Origin: Eupeodes corollae
Lineage: Eukaryota > Arthropoda > Insecta > Diptera > Syrphidae
Direction of reading: 5' to 3'
Assembly: GCF_945859685.1 (NCBI RefSeq)
Contig: NC_079147.1
Location: 103,213,525 to 103,277,524 of the forward strand
DNA length: 64,000 nucleotides
Under the pieces are notes generated by a model that made no database searches, had not been told where the DNA came from, and saw only the letters and a list, made by a program, of their open reading frames with translations. The translations under genes were made by a program, and so were the position numbers. Position 1 is the stretch's first letter. Each line of letters starts with the position of its first letter. This document shows, one piece after another, positions 11,772 to 23,215 of the stretch.

Positions 11772-12656
11772 GGATGTCCGAACATGCAACCAAATCGATC
11801 ATGTTGCTATTGACGGAAGACAATCCTTTAGGATACTTGGCGTTCGTACTTACAGATCAGCCAACAATGATGACTACCACTACCTAGTTGATGCTAAACT
11901 GCGCGTACGAACATCCATGGAAGGCGAACAACAACCTCGAGGAGGAGATTCAACGTTGGAAGACTGCAGCAGGAGGATACCGCCAATGCCTTTGCCGAAC
12001 GACTATCCCTAGAGCTTGCGAAAGACCCTATAACGGACGAGATGTGCGCAGAGACCCACTGGAAGCTTTGTAAGCAATTCATCAGGAATGCTGCAGAAGA
12101 GGTGCTTGGTTTCTCATAGCCGCCATCAAAGTACCCCTGGTTTGCCTCCGATTGAGCTCAGACAAACAAAACCAAAACAGAGGCATACAGATTGTGGCAG
12201 CAAAAGAGGCCACGATCTTCCCGCCAGCTCTACGGCGCCCTGGAGCCTACAAAAATAAGGAGGGGAATATCGTAGTTGAGACGCAGTCAATGCTTAAAAA
12301 CTAGAGAGATTATTTCTGCAGGCTGAGCTTTAAAGTGCGCTGGAGCAGATCTGGTAAAGAGCATGCACCATCTTGTGACTAAAATGTGGTCAGAAGAAAG
12401 CATGCTCGACCAGTGGAACTTAAGCACCATCTGCCCGATTCATAAGAAAAGTGACCGCCTTCTCTGCGCCAACTACAGAGTCATTAGCCCTTTCAACATC
12501 GCATACACGATCTTGTCCAGTGTATAATGTGACCGCCTAAAGTACTGGCAAACCAATTGGTCCTTACCAGTGTGGATTCAGGCCTGGAAAATCTACCATT
12601 GACCAAATTTTCAATCTACACCAAATCCTGGAAAAGACCCAAGAAAAAATCTCAGT
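11772..12656 (+). mobile_element. RTE-type LINE fragment, endonuclease end to early RT
   Basis: The plus strand starts at the end of the endonuclease (NQIDHVAIDGRQSFRILGV, RTYRSANNDDYHYLVDAKL, 11780-11910), passes the linker (LAKDPITDEMCAETHWKLC, then a QFIRNAAEEVLG-type sequence), and enters RT (KMWSEESMLDQWNLSTICPI near 12385, CGFRPGKSTIDQIFNLHQIL near 12570). It stops before motif A at about 12656. Truncated on both sides with several frameshifts. Same family as 6109-8718, opposite strand. Confidence 0.85.
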
Positions 12657-13195
12657 TTTTTCGGACTCAGTCTGCAAATTTTTATCTTAAGGAGTCATAA
12701 AAACTTCAAAATTGTAGAGAGACAAATTTTTGGTTCTTGAATTTGAGGAACTTAAGGTAAGGATTTTGAAAGAAATATAATGCCCGTAGTTTGAGTTGTC
12801 AAAGGTCGCAAAGCATTTTTTCCCGCTCCTCTTTTAATTTAAATTTTTTGTATTAATTAAAGTAAACGAGTAATTCAGAAATCTCATTTAACAAACGAAT
12901 TGAAATAATATCTCTCGTTTAGCTAAAAAATAAATAAAAAAATGTTCAAATTAAAGTTTTAACACCAAAATCGCAAAAGTGCTAATGTCGAGCTCTAACA
13001 AGAGACGTCCTTTGGAAATGTCTTATGAGAACTGGAAACAACAAATTAACGTCACAAACCTTCAAAAATTCCAGCAGGCTGAAGGGATCAGGTGTTTACA
13101 TAAATCCTGACACGCTATCAAGAAAAAACATCAATCGGCTAATCCTCTGATTCGTGGTCTCAAACTACAAATAAACAATACAAACTGTCACAAAA
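12657..13195. other. AT-rich DNA, no gene seen
   Basis: No supported coding sequence. The phrase AAATTGTAGAGAG occurs here (about 12706) and also near 11344, on the other side of the RTE fragment, which hints that the fragment sits inside an older repeat. Confidence 0.4.
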
Positions 13196-13480
13196 GGGAA
13201 TCGACGAAAATCCTTTTGGTACTGAAAAATATGTACACACTCGCTCAGCGGTTTGGGATGGGATAGATATGTATGAATGGTTTGAGACTACATCTGGCGT
13301 CAAACAAGGTTGTCTTTTAAGTGCAGTTCTCTTTGCTATATTCATTGTTGATATATCAATGTACCTTTGCCTGGCAAAAATCCTCGTTTCAAACCCACCC
13401 AGTGGGCGCCGGGCGGTAATGATCACCACAGTTGTCTTGCACGTTTTCAAGATGGAGATCAGCTAAGGTCAGGTTGAATT
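13196..13480 (+). mobile_element. LINE reverse-transcriptase fragment (motif B region)
   Basis: The frame with YEWFETTSGVKQGCLLSAVL and FAIFIVDI matches the RT motif B signature (SGVKQGCLLSP-L-F--FI-D). Sequence upstream (KYVHTRSAVWDG) fits the preceding strand. The YADD motif was not found after it. The clade is undetermined. It directly precedes the LOA-like 5' region. Confidence 0.55.
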
Positions 13481-13489
13481 GCTGAAGTT

Positions 13490-14594
13490 TCTTACTCCTT
13501 AAAACATTAGTAATGCAATTTGACCATAGATACTAGTTAAGTGGTGGTGTGAGCGTCTTACATAATCCGTTCCGAAGAATGAAAGACTGGATGCAAACCA
13601 GTCGCTAACGGGGTCATTCGGATGCCTTGCATGGTCCAATTTATCTTCTGGCTTACCCCGGTATATCGGCTCTGCCGGGGCTGACTGCTTTTTTCCGACA
13701 TACTCGTGGGACCAACATTCAAAAACTTTTATAAAATGGACGAAATAGACAAGACGAACGTAGAACCCTTAACAGACTTGGAGGACGAACTCTTGGCCTC
13801 CAGCCAGGAGACTTTGAAGGGGAGCTCATTTAGCGCTGGTAGTTTCAGCACTTGTGAGCAACCCAAAACGACAAGAAGTATAGGCAGTGCTACTCATAAA
13901 CACTCCTATACTTCCTAAACCGTATACGAACCAAAAAACCATCAGAATGCGCTCTTCTCAGGAACGGCTTCAAAACGGCCTCTCACATTCTTGCCTAGAT
14001 TGGCAAAAATGAAGAGACCGGAGTGATTCATGAGAGGGACGCCCAAGATAAAATAAAGTACCAGAAGGTTGTTGATGAATACAACAACATTCTGGTCAGC
14101 CGAGAAAAGGCCGTTAAGCTCCACGTAGCAGTTGTGGATGAGCTCTCCACAAACAGCAAAGGTCTGCTGAACGTGTGGAACTCTATCGAGGCCAAGCTCT
14201 ATGAGATGGTGTTTTTATACACTATAACAAACAGTGAGGGCCCCTACCCTAGTTTTGACTCTGACGAGATGCTCAGGGGGCATAGAGTGATTAAGTGTGC
14301 GGACAGGTTTTCTAGGGATTTCCTTAGTGAAAGCATTGCTAAGGTTAGCAATGACTGGGAGGACTTGCAGCTCAAGCTTATCCCAGCTAAGGACATCCCT
14401 AGACAACCGAAGGCTCGCATTTGGTTGCCGCTCATGAGCATAAGGCCAAGCGGTATTAAGAGGCAAAATCCGCTGGTCCCTATGCATGATTGGGCTTTAG
14501 TTAAAGCAGAAGAACCGCAGAAGACCAGCGCCTCTTACCTTCTGAGGATTAGCGAGGAGAGTCTAGGGGTTCTCGAAAAGGCCAAATACAAACT
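13490..14594 (+). mobile_element. LOA/I-superfamily LINE: 5' region and ORF1 (gag-like), cut by assembly gap
   Basis: A GC-richer leader (13490-13705, TACCCCGGTATATCGGCTCT and similar) precedes ORF1. The first frame (13706-13918) starts MGPTFKNFYKMDEIDKTN and ends at a stop. A second frame from about 14023 runs open into the N gap with DEYNNILVSREKAVKLHV, WEDLQLKLIP, then KARIWLPLM, KRQNPLVPMHDWALVKAEE and SYLLRISEESLGVLEKA. The last part matches the C-terminal domain (DUF4780-like) of LOA-type ORF1 proteins, thought to bind nucleic acid. One in-frame stop plus one frame change separate the halves, so this copy is damaged, but the 190-codon open run suggests it is fairly young. Confidence 0.7.
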
Positions 14595-14794
14595 NNNNNN
14601 NNNNNNNNNNNNNNNNNNNNNNNNNNNNNNNNNNNNNNNNNNNNNNNNNNNNNNNNNNNNNNNNNNNNNNNNNNNNNNNNNNNNNNNNNNNNNNNNNNNN
14701 NNNNNNNNNNNNNNNNNNNNNNNNNNNNNNNNNNNNNNNNNNNNNNNNNNNNNNNNNNNNNNNNNNNNNNNNNNNNNNNNNNNNNNNNNNNNNN
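14595..14794. other. Assembly gap, 200 N
   Basis: Exactly 200 unresolved bases. LINE sequence flanks both sides in opposite orientations (LOA ORF1 on plus, a different RT on minus), so the true size and joining are uncertain. Confidence 0.99.
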
Positions 14795-15690
14795 GATCCT
14801 GAAACGACGGTGCAATATTCATCAGGGTGAAAATTTGGTCGATTGTTGAATGATTTCATCTAAAATCAGCCTTAAAATTACTTAGTCTTGCGCACAGTAT
14901 TAGAGTGAAAATCTTCAATGAGCAATTCCGGAATGAAATACCTCTACAATATTCTCTACTAAATCCAAGTCGCCTTTTATGTGTAGTGGAAATAGAATCG
15001 CCTTTCGAAAACCTTGTGGTAAAATGTTTTCATTAAATATTTGATTGAACGAACCCAACATCGCAATTAAAGATTCTTCTGTTAAATGTTTGTACAACTC
15101 GAAAGGTATTCGGTTTTATCCTGGTGCTTTGTTATATTTAGTTCTAGCAATAGCCTTGAGTTCCTCCAAACATATGTGATGGTCTAGGTAGGAAAGATTC
15201 ATCTTCACCTCCTTTGGCATTGACAAAACACCATCGACCGTTTGATCGAAAGCACTGATGCACCTTTGGTTTTGTTCTACTCCCTAGGCATATTTTGAGT
15301 ATCCGAAGTGACTTCTCACGTTTATGTTGCATCGATAACAAAATAACTTGTTCGTTTAGATTAGGAACATAAGTTACCAACACCAATCTTTCAGAAAATC
15401 TAAGATGGATACGCCGATACCGTTGTCTGTCATCCAGAAATTTCTTCAGTACAGAGATTCTTGGGACGTATCTTTTGTGTTCGCAGAATTTTTACTAAGA
15501 TGGTGGAATTCTGTATCGAGCAACTTTAAGGCCAAGTCCATCGCTGTAAAAAGTTATCGGCTGTAAGGTTGTGCCTGGTGTTGAAATATGATGATCAATG
15601 ACATCACCAACTTCATCATATATTCAAAAGTTACTAATTGGGACAAGTCGGAGAGAAATTTAACAGTTATGGCATTTCCTGCCAGTTTTG
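14795..15690 (-). mobile_element. LINE remnant: end of endonuclease and start of RT
   Basis: On the minus strand, broken pieces read DEVGDVIDHHISTPGTTLQP (end of endonuclease, about 15600), then APG-type RT start with ELYKHLTEESLIAMLGSFNQ and FRKAILFPLHIKGDLDLVEN (15100-14960), then an FR--HSTIDQIFTLMNIAPS piece at 14880-14800 entering the gap. The clade is not certain. It is a different family from the LOA ORF1 across the gap. Confidence 0.65.
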
Positions 15691-15762
15691 AAATCGAACA
15701 AATTTAAGAATAAGTTTGACAGACCTGAAAGAATGTTATCCGATAAATGTTTGAAAATCATA

Positions 15763-17715
15763 AAAAAGAGGCTGGGATGCGACCCACTCTGATAACTTCT
15801 CATTCCGCCTGTCGATTTGTCTTGCTTAAAAGTTTGGAGGTTTTTCAAGTTTGGTTAAATATTTTTCATATTAAGAAATAGTTTGATTTGGAAATCTAAT
15901 TTTTTTAAATAGATTTTTAGTCGAAAAAATTATTTTACCAATTTTAGTAGCATTGCTTAGATTTTTTACAAATTCAAGAACGATCATCAATTTTTACCAA
16001 ATTTGCGTACTATTTTTTTGGAGATTTTATTTTTTTTATGGATTTTTATAAAAAAGTACTGAATATCAAAAAATATATGTTTTTGTGAAATATAAAGAGT
16101 TTGAAAATAATATTTTTAAGTTTTAAAAGCTTTTTTTGCCGTGTGTAAATTTTTACTTTTTTATTGTTTTTTTGTTAGGTTTTATTTTTTTTTTTTTTGA
16201 AATAGATTTTCGTAAAAATTTTTCAGAGTGTTGACAACAATATATTTTAAAAGATAAATATAGTTTTAAGCCAATATCTCATACTTTTGAAAAGAAATTT
16301 GAGTCAAAAATCAATTTTTATAAATTTTTTGTTTATGTTTTTATTTTTTGTAAGAAAACTATCAATTCGATTTTTCTCAAAATTTTCCCGAATGTAGAAA
16401 ACAATCTTTCTTATGAGCTAAAATTACTTGGTAGCCAAAATCTCAAATTTTTGAAAAAAAATTTCAGTCGAAATTCAATTCTTACCAACTTTGAGTAATT
16501 TTCTTTTAGGTTTTTATTTTTTATAACAAAAACTGTCGATTCGATTTTTCTCCAAATTTCACTGAGTATTGACAACAATATTTTTTAAGAGATTAAAGTA
16601 GGTAAGAGCCAATATCTTAAAGTTTTGAAAAGATATTTGGGTCGAAAATAAAAAAAAATAAAATAAAAAAACTGTCAATTCGATTTTTTTTAAAATTATT
16701 CAAAATGTTTAAAATAATATTTCTTAAAAGATAAAATTAGTTGAAAGCCACAAACAAAAATGTTATTAAAGATATTTGAGTCGAAATTCAATTTTTAAAA
16801 TTAATGTCTTCTATAATACACGAGATATCGAAAATCTAATGTCAATTTTTAACAATTTTTCGTACTATTTATTGCAGATTTTAATTTTTTATGAAAAAAC
16901 TGACAGTTGGATTTTTATAAAAAATTCACTGAGTGTGATAAACAATATTTTCTATTTGATAAAAATACACTCACTCGAATATTTTTTAATTTGGAAAGGT
17001 ATTTGAGTCGAAAGTACATTTTTTACCAAGTCTTGGTATTGTTTTTATTTTTTGTAAAAAAAAAACTGCCAATTCAATATTTCGCAAAATTTATCAGAAT
17101 GTAAAAAACAATATTTCTTATAAAATAATATTAGTTTGAAGCCATAATCTCAAATTTTTGAAGAGATATTTGAGTAAAAATTACTTAAGCATCCATTTTT
17201 ACCAACTTTGCGTAATGCTTTGTGTAGGTTCTTATTTCTTGTAAAAAAAAAACTACTAATTTAATTTTTCTCAAAATTTGGCAGAATGTTGAAAACAATA
17301 TTTTGTAAACATTGAATTGATTTGAAGCCAATACCTCAAATTTTTGAAAACATATTTGAGTCGAAAATCAATTTTTACCAACTTTTTTTAATTTTTTTGT
17401 TAAGGTTTTTTTTTGTAAAAAACTGTCAATTCGATTTTTTCCAAAATAGTTTAAAATGTTAAAAACAATGAGTTAAAATTAGCCAAAATCTTAAATTTTT
17501 GGAGAGATATTTGAGCTGAAAATCAACTTCTACCAACTTTTATTAAATTTTTTTAAGTTTTTATTTTCTATAAAAAAAACTGTCGATTCGATATTTCTCA
17601 AAATCTTACCAGATATTAAAAACATTATTATTTGTTGCACAAAATTATTTTGGAGATAAAATCATTTTTGTTTGTAAAATATTCGAGGTGACAGATATTT
17701 GGATTTTGTTCCAAA
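15763..17715 (+). repeat. Satellite-bearing AT-rich repeat, copy 1 (about 9 monomers)
   Basis: It begins with the conserved end GAGGCTGGGATGCGACCC, then a TCTCATTCCGCCTGTCGATT segment and CTTGCTTAAAAGTTTG. It continues as an array of ~165-180-bp monomers, each containing CAATTTTTACCAACTTT-like, TTTTTATTTTTTGTAAAAAA, CTGTCAATTCGATTTTTCTC and GATATTTGAGTCGAAAATC-like segments. Monomer starts lie near 15988, 16312, 16476, 16789, 17016, 17193, 17369 and 17524. The far end (GTTGCACAAAAT, GAGGTGACAGATATTTGG) matches the post-array segment of copy 5 but lacks the terminal palindrome. Non-coding. Confidence 0.8.
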
Positions 17716-19686
17716 AATAATATCAACAGTACTTCATAAAAATAACGATTGAGAATGAAGCTATGTTTTATTGAATGAACGCTCTTAGTTTGGTTTTAAG
17801 AATAAAAATTGTTTCGCTTAAACATTTCTTAAAATAGACCTTTATAGACATTTATATTATTAGCTTACCTAACAGAAGTTTTACAAGTTAACAGTTAACG
17901 ATTGCAAAGCAAAAAATAACTTACGTAAGCAGTAACAATTTTTATTTTTTAGTATCGCAGATTTACTGTTAAATCGTATATTTTGATTGACCTTAAATTG
18001 TGTTAGACTTAAAATAAAAGGTTTCAACTTAATTTAACCAATTAAAAAAAAAACCAAAAACAAAGAAGAAATGTTCAACCATTTCATTAAATAAATAAGT
18101 GCGTATACGCCCGAGGGAACCAACATAAAATATGTTTACAAATGTTAAACAAAATGAGTTTTTATAAGGACATACATTCATACATGTGTTTAAACATTAA
18201 TTAATGGTACAATGTAACATTATGTAGCTCCATTTTGACTTCAAAACAAATTCGTAGAATTCTCCTTGTTTCTCAATATAAATTGTCAATTTTAGAATAT
18301 TTTATGAATCAGAAAAAAAATTAGTGTTGTTTCATATAAATAGTTGTGTTAAAACCTGCACTACAGCATATTTATTAAATATTTCCAAATTTTCAAAACA
18401 ATCATTTTTTAAATGAAAAACAATATTTTAAAGTATAATGTAGAAAATAAAAATTGATTAAAATTCTATTAACGTTTATTTTAAAATAGCCATCATCCAC
18501 AGGCATACATCAAAAAAGGTTCAATCAATAATAATATAATTTTTTGTTATGGGCATTTTAAAATGTATGGCCTGATTTCAAGTTAACCATTTGAATAACA
18601 ATTAGACTGAAATGTTTTTGAAGTTTTATAAATTCTATAATATATTGAATTCTTTGATATGAATTTTATGCAAGGTTTAAGGTTAAAATACAATCGAACT
18701 TGAATACAAAAATATAGAACAATATCCTTCACAACACTTATTCTATGTTTTGTGTTAAATATTTGTAGATAAATATATGAAAGTAAATTATTGAATAATG
18801 AAATTGAATTATAGAATTCACAATTATAATAAAATGCACTATGAAATGAAAGAGAAGTTGATAATAATTATCTTTATGCTCTTAAGGCTATTCATTTGAT
18901 TCAAGTTTAATCGATATTAATTCATAGTTTAATTATTACTATTATTATCCATAATGAAAATGTAGGCATATTTGCTTGAGGCATTACATCTCATTTGATG
19001 AGGTTTACAAAGGTTTTAGATTTTTTTTTGTACAAACAATCTCAGAAAAACTAATTAGAAAATATGGATTTTCGTTTTGTAATTTTAATGAGTTTTGAAA
19101 ATAGTTAATTGATTGATTTATGCAAAAAAATATTTAGGAATTTAAAAAAAAGATGCTTTCTGTGTATTTTTATATACCATAAACTTGGAGCTTAAAAACA
19201 ACATTAACAATACAAATGAATTCGGGTATAGTTTTTCCATACCTAAGGAACGTGATATAAATTGGTAAACATCTTGAGAAAAATTCAAATATTGTCTTTT
19301 ATTGTATGTTTGTCATTTCAAAGAAAAAAATGTTTTTAAGCATTTAATAAAATTTATAGACCAATTAATTTGACAGTAATACGTTCGAATAGTTTAAAAA
19401 TTAATACAGGTGTTGACTTCAAACTTTTTTCATCTAATCATCTTTTCCAAACGATCTTTTCCCTTTCACAAAAACATAGTTGAACATATCTATTTTACAC
19501 AAGGAAATTTTTAATCAAGAGTTTTAAAATTTCAGGAAAGATCGTCACGTTCAGAGTCTTAATAGCTATTAGGAATAATTTTTGTATGACTTCCTTAACA
19601 TTCCCTTCTTACTTGAAAATTTAAATTATTTGCGTTCAAATATCGCTGCAATCAAAAAATGTTTTTTTTTTTTAAACATTCGTCCT
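17716..19686. other. AT-rich unique DNA
   Basis: No gene, RNA or clear mobile element recognised; only very short reading frames and A/T homopolymer runs. Confidence 0.6.
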
Positions 19687-20812
19687 CAGCTTTTAAACTT
19701 CCCATAGAAAGTTATTGTAATGGGTCCGATTAGTCAAATTGAAAATTTTGACATTTCTCGACGTTTCAAGGCGTGCGTGTGTACGTAAGTTCGTACGGTC
19801 GCGAAGTTTTTTTCGTTGTCCATAGCTCAAGAACGAGAAGAGATATCGACTTCAAGTAAATGTTGTTACACAGATAATAAGACAGAAAGGTGCACAAAGG
19901 GCTCTCAAGACAATTGTGTATGCGGTTTCTTTTATCATAGTAGTTAAAAAAAATTGAACGTCTTGGTTAACCCTAAATATCTTACAAACCAAAAAAGCTT
20001 GAGACTTAAATTAAATTGTATATAATAAATTGTAACGTGATACCAAATAAGTATAATTTTTGAAAAAAATCGAATTAACATTTTTTTTATAAATCAAAAA
20101 AACTGAAAAAAAAAATTGTCAACTCAAAAATTTTACGAATACCAAATGATTTCATCTAAAAAACAATTTTTTGCAGCGAAAAATAAACTTTTTAACATCT
20201 GGTAAAACTTTGAGAAAAATTTAATTGACAATTTTTTTATAGAAGAAAACAAAAATCTAAGAAAAACATAACTCAAAGTTGATAAAAATTGAATTTCGAC
20301 TAATATATCTTTTCAAGAATTTGAGATGTTGAAAAAATTGAATTGACAGTTTTCTTACACATAATAAAAACCATACAAAAAACCATAACTAAAACTTGGT
20401 AAAAATTTACTTTCGACTCAAATAGCTTTTCAAAACTTAAAAATATTGTATTCAAACGTTTTTTTTAACACTCCGTTCCTTCATAAAAAATAAAACTTGC
20501 AAAAAATAGTACGCAAATTTGGTAAAAATTGATGTTCGCGGTTATTGATATCTCATAAATTAATTTCATTCATTCAATTTATAAAAATTTAAGAAAATCT
20601 ACTTTAATTGGTAAAAATTTGTTTCGATTAAAATTCTATTTAACAAGACTAGTTTTTCAAACTTAACTATTTCGTTACATGGAAAATATTGTTGGTTACT
20701 TCAAAAAAATTTTAATTCAACACAAAAACCTACAAACTTTTAAGCAAGACAAATCGACAAACGGGATGATAAGTTATCAGTGGAGGTCGAATCCCAGCCC
20801 CTTTCTTGAACT
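19687..20812 (-). repeat. Satellite-bearing AT-rich repeat, copy 2
   Basis: In opposite orientation to copy 1. It starts with the palindrome end (ACTTCCCATAGAAAGTTATT, then GTAATGGGTCCGATTAGTCA), followed by a CpG-rich part with GTACGTAAGTTCGTACG (19785-19801) and CATAGCTCAAGAACGAGAAG. Reverse-orientation monomers with GGTAAAAATTTACTTTCGAC follow. It ends in AAGCAAGACAAATCGAC, a hairpin segment and CCCAGCCCCTTTCTT. Full ends, few monomers. Confidence 0.8.
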
Positions 20813-20814
20813 CT

Positions 20815-22440
20815 TTCTTGATTTTGATCAGATCATGGACGTCGCTGGTTTGGATACCAATATTCTTCTTTTAAGTGACTTTAACCTCTTATAAACATTA
20901 ATTGGTTCACATCAGAGGACAAGTCTTATTTAGAAGCATCATTGAGTTTGTCTCAACTGAAGCTTCTATTATTAGACTATAATAGCTCCAAGGACTTACA
21001 GAAAGTTAGCCGTATTAAAAATTCTTTAAATGGACAACTTGATGAAGTATTTTCATCTGATCCTTTACGTACGGCAGAAGTTCAAACAAACTATATTGTA
21101 TTAAATATTTAGAATACTTTCCACTAAACCACTATACGTTTTTTTAACTATTAAAGTTATTTACTAAATTCACATGACTATTCGTATTCTATTGACTTTC
21201 GGAAAGCAATTTTAGCAACTTTCTGAAGATCTTATGGTATGGCGACTATACCAATTTTAACTAACTTTGACTGTGCTGCAGTTTCATTCTTATTATTCTT
21301 ATGTATAATCCTGATATCGTTCCTCTTAAAACATCCAAATATTCCAGTTCTAAGTCCTACATGGTATACCAAAAAGCTTGAAATGCTTCCAAGTAAGAGA
21401 AATAAGTTTTGAAAAAATCTTATGAAAAGCTGAACAATATGAAGTATGAGAAGTTAACCTCTTTGAAGAGTTTTAATCTATCTCCAATTATTTATAAGCC
21501 GAATATCATATAGATGTGAAAAATTCTCTTAAGCTTGACACCGAAAGCTTTTAGAAATTTGTTAATATAAAGCGGAAGTCTGATGCCTATCCAATAAATT
21601 TTGCTCATAATGTAGATAACTTATGTTATATGTATGTATAATGTGTTTGCTAGCAACTTTCAGCAATCTTTTATTGAAATTCATCTAAAAATAGATGATA
21701 ATTTCTTGTTATATCTGTGAGACCGTCCCCAGACTAGCTTTGATAATATTCAAATGACGTTAGACAAAATCTTGCATAACTTGGCATTACTTAAAGATGA
21801 TTATTTAACTGGTCCAGATGGAATTCCTCCAATTGTCTTAAAAACAGTAAGTCAGTAGTGACATTTCCCCTTCTTCGCATAATTTTACCATCTGTATGTT
21901 CAGAGTAAATTCCCAACCATACAAAAGAAGGCGTTTCTTACAACAGTCTTTACGAATTTTAACAAGTCCGACATTCGTAATCACAGCCCTTTCTTTAAAC
22001 TGTCCTGTATTCCCAAACCTTTTGAACAAGTTCTTTCTCATAGTTTAAATTTGAACTGCAAGAATACTATATGTAACCAACATCATGGTTTTATGCAAAA
22101 ACCATATAATTGCTGAAATACCCAAGAGCTCTAAGAAACAAATTTCTCATGATATCTTCAAAATAAGTCTTATCAAATTAAATTCTGAAATTCTTTCTCT
22201 AACACTTTCATTGCAAAATAAGGAGTTCCATAAGGTAGTCATTTAGGACCTCTACTCTTTATTTAAGCTATCAAAGATGTATCTCTTCCGTACGATAGAC
22301 AGTTCAATCTATGGGGATGATATGAAATTCTTCAAAATTATACAATCTTTAAACGATAGGTTACAGCTCCAAGAGGATATAAACAGTTTTGTTGGTACGA
22401 AAAAAAGGGCTTAACTTTAACCTAATTAAATGTCAGGCAA
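20815..22440 (+). mobile_element. Jockey-type LINE remnant between two satellite repeats
   Basis: The endonuclease end is seen as TNILLLSDFNL (20860-20892) and NWFTSEDKSYLEASLSLSQ. The RT start reads TGPDGIPPIVLKT (21809-21848). Motif B survives as GVP*GSHLGPLLFI (22207-22263) and motif C as GDDMKFFKI (22315-22342). Stops are frequent throughout. It lies exactly between two same-orientation satellite repeats (copies 2 and 3). Confidence 0.7.
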
Positions 22441-22446
22441 TGAATT

Positions 22447-23215
22447 TCTCTAAAAAGTTATTGTAATCAGTCCTATTTATCGAATTGAAAATTTTAATAT
22501 TTCTTGACTTTTCAAGGTCCCTAGAATCTATGTGAGTAGTAGATTTTTATTGAGGTGTCTGTGCGCACGTTTGTACGCACGTTCGTATGTCCTTACGCCC
22601 ACCCGAAAGTTGGGGAACCTTTTTTCGTCGTCCATATATCAAGAACTAGAACAGATATTGATTTCAAAACAATTGTGCTATACAGATAATAACACAGAAT
22701 TGAAAAATGTTACTTTATTAAAAATTATAGTTTTCAACATTCAGTAAAATTTTAATATACACAAAAACCTACTTAAAATTCGTAAAAAATTGATAGGTAT
22801 GCGATTCCTCATATCTCGTGAGATAGTACTGACTTCTAAGAAATTGTTCTAAGAAAAATTCAATCTGTTTTTGTTTACAAAAACTTTCAACAAATGCTAC
22901 AAAAATTGGTAAGAATTGGGTTTTGACTAAAAATCTCGTTTACAAAAACAAATTTTAAAATCAAACTATTTAATTTTAAGTTAATCTTTAGGAAAAATTA
23001 AAGTGCAAACTTTAAAACAATAAAAGCTAAAAAACTGCTAACACACGATTTTCGACTCAAGTATTTTAAGAACAAGGAAAAATATTGACTTCCCAATTAT
23101 TAATCTGACACAAAATATTGTTACGAATATCTTTTTCAAGTTTTAAGAAAGACAAATCGACAGGCGGGATATGAAGTTATCAGTGCGGGTCTCATCCCAA
23201 CTTCTTTTTTAATGT
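22447..23215 (-). repeat. Satellite-bearing AT-rich repeat, copy 3 (short)
   Basis: The palindrome side survives from AAAAAGTTATTGTAATCAG (22453), followed by TTTCAAGGTCCCTAGAATC, GTACGCACGTTCGTATGTCC and CCATATATCAAGAACTAGAA. It has almost no monomers in the middle. It ends GACAAATCGACAGGCGGG, GAAGTTATCAGTGCGGG, TCATCCCAACTTCTTTTTT. This shows the monomer array is optional for the family. Confidence 0.75.
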
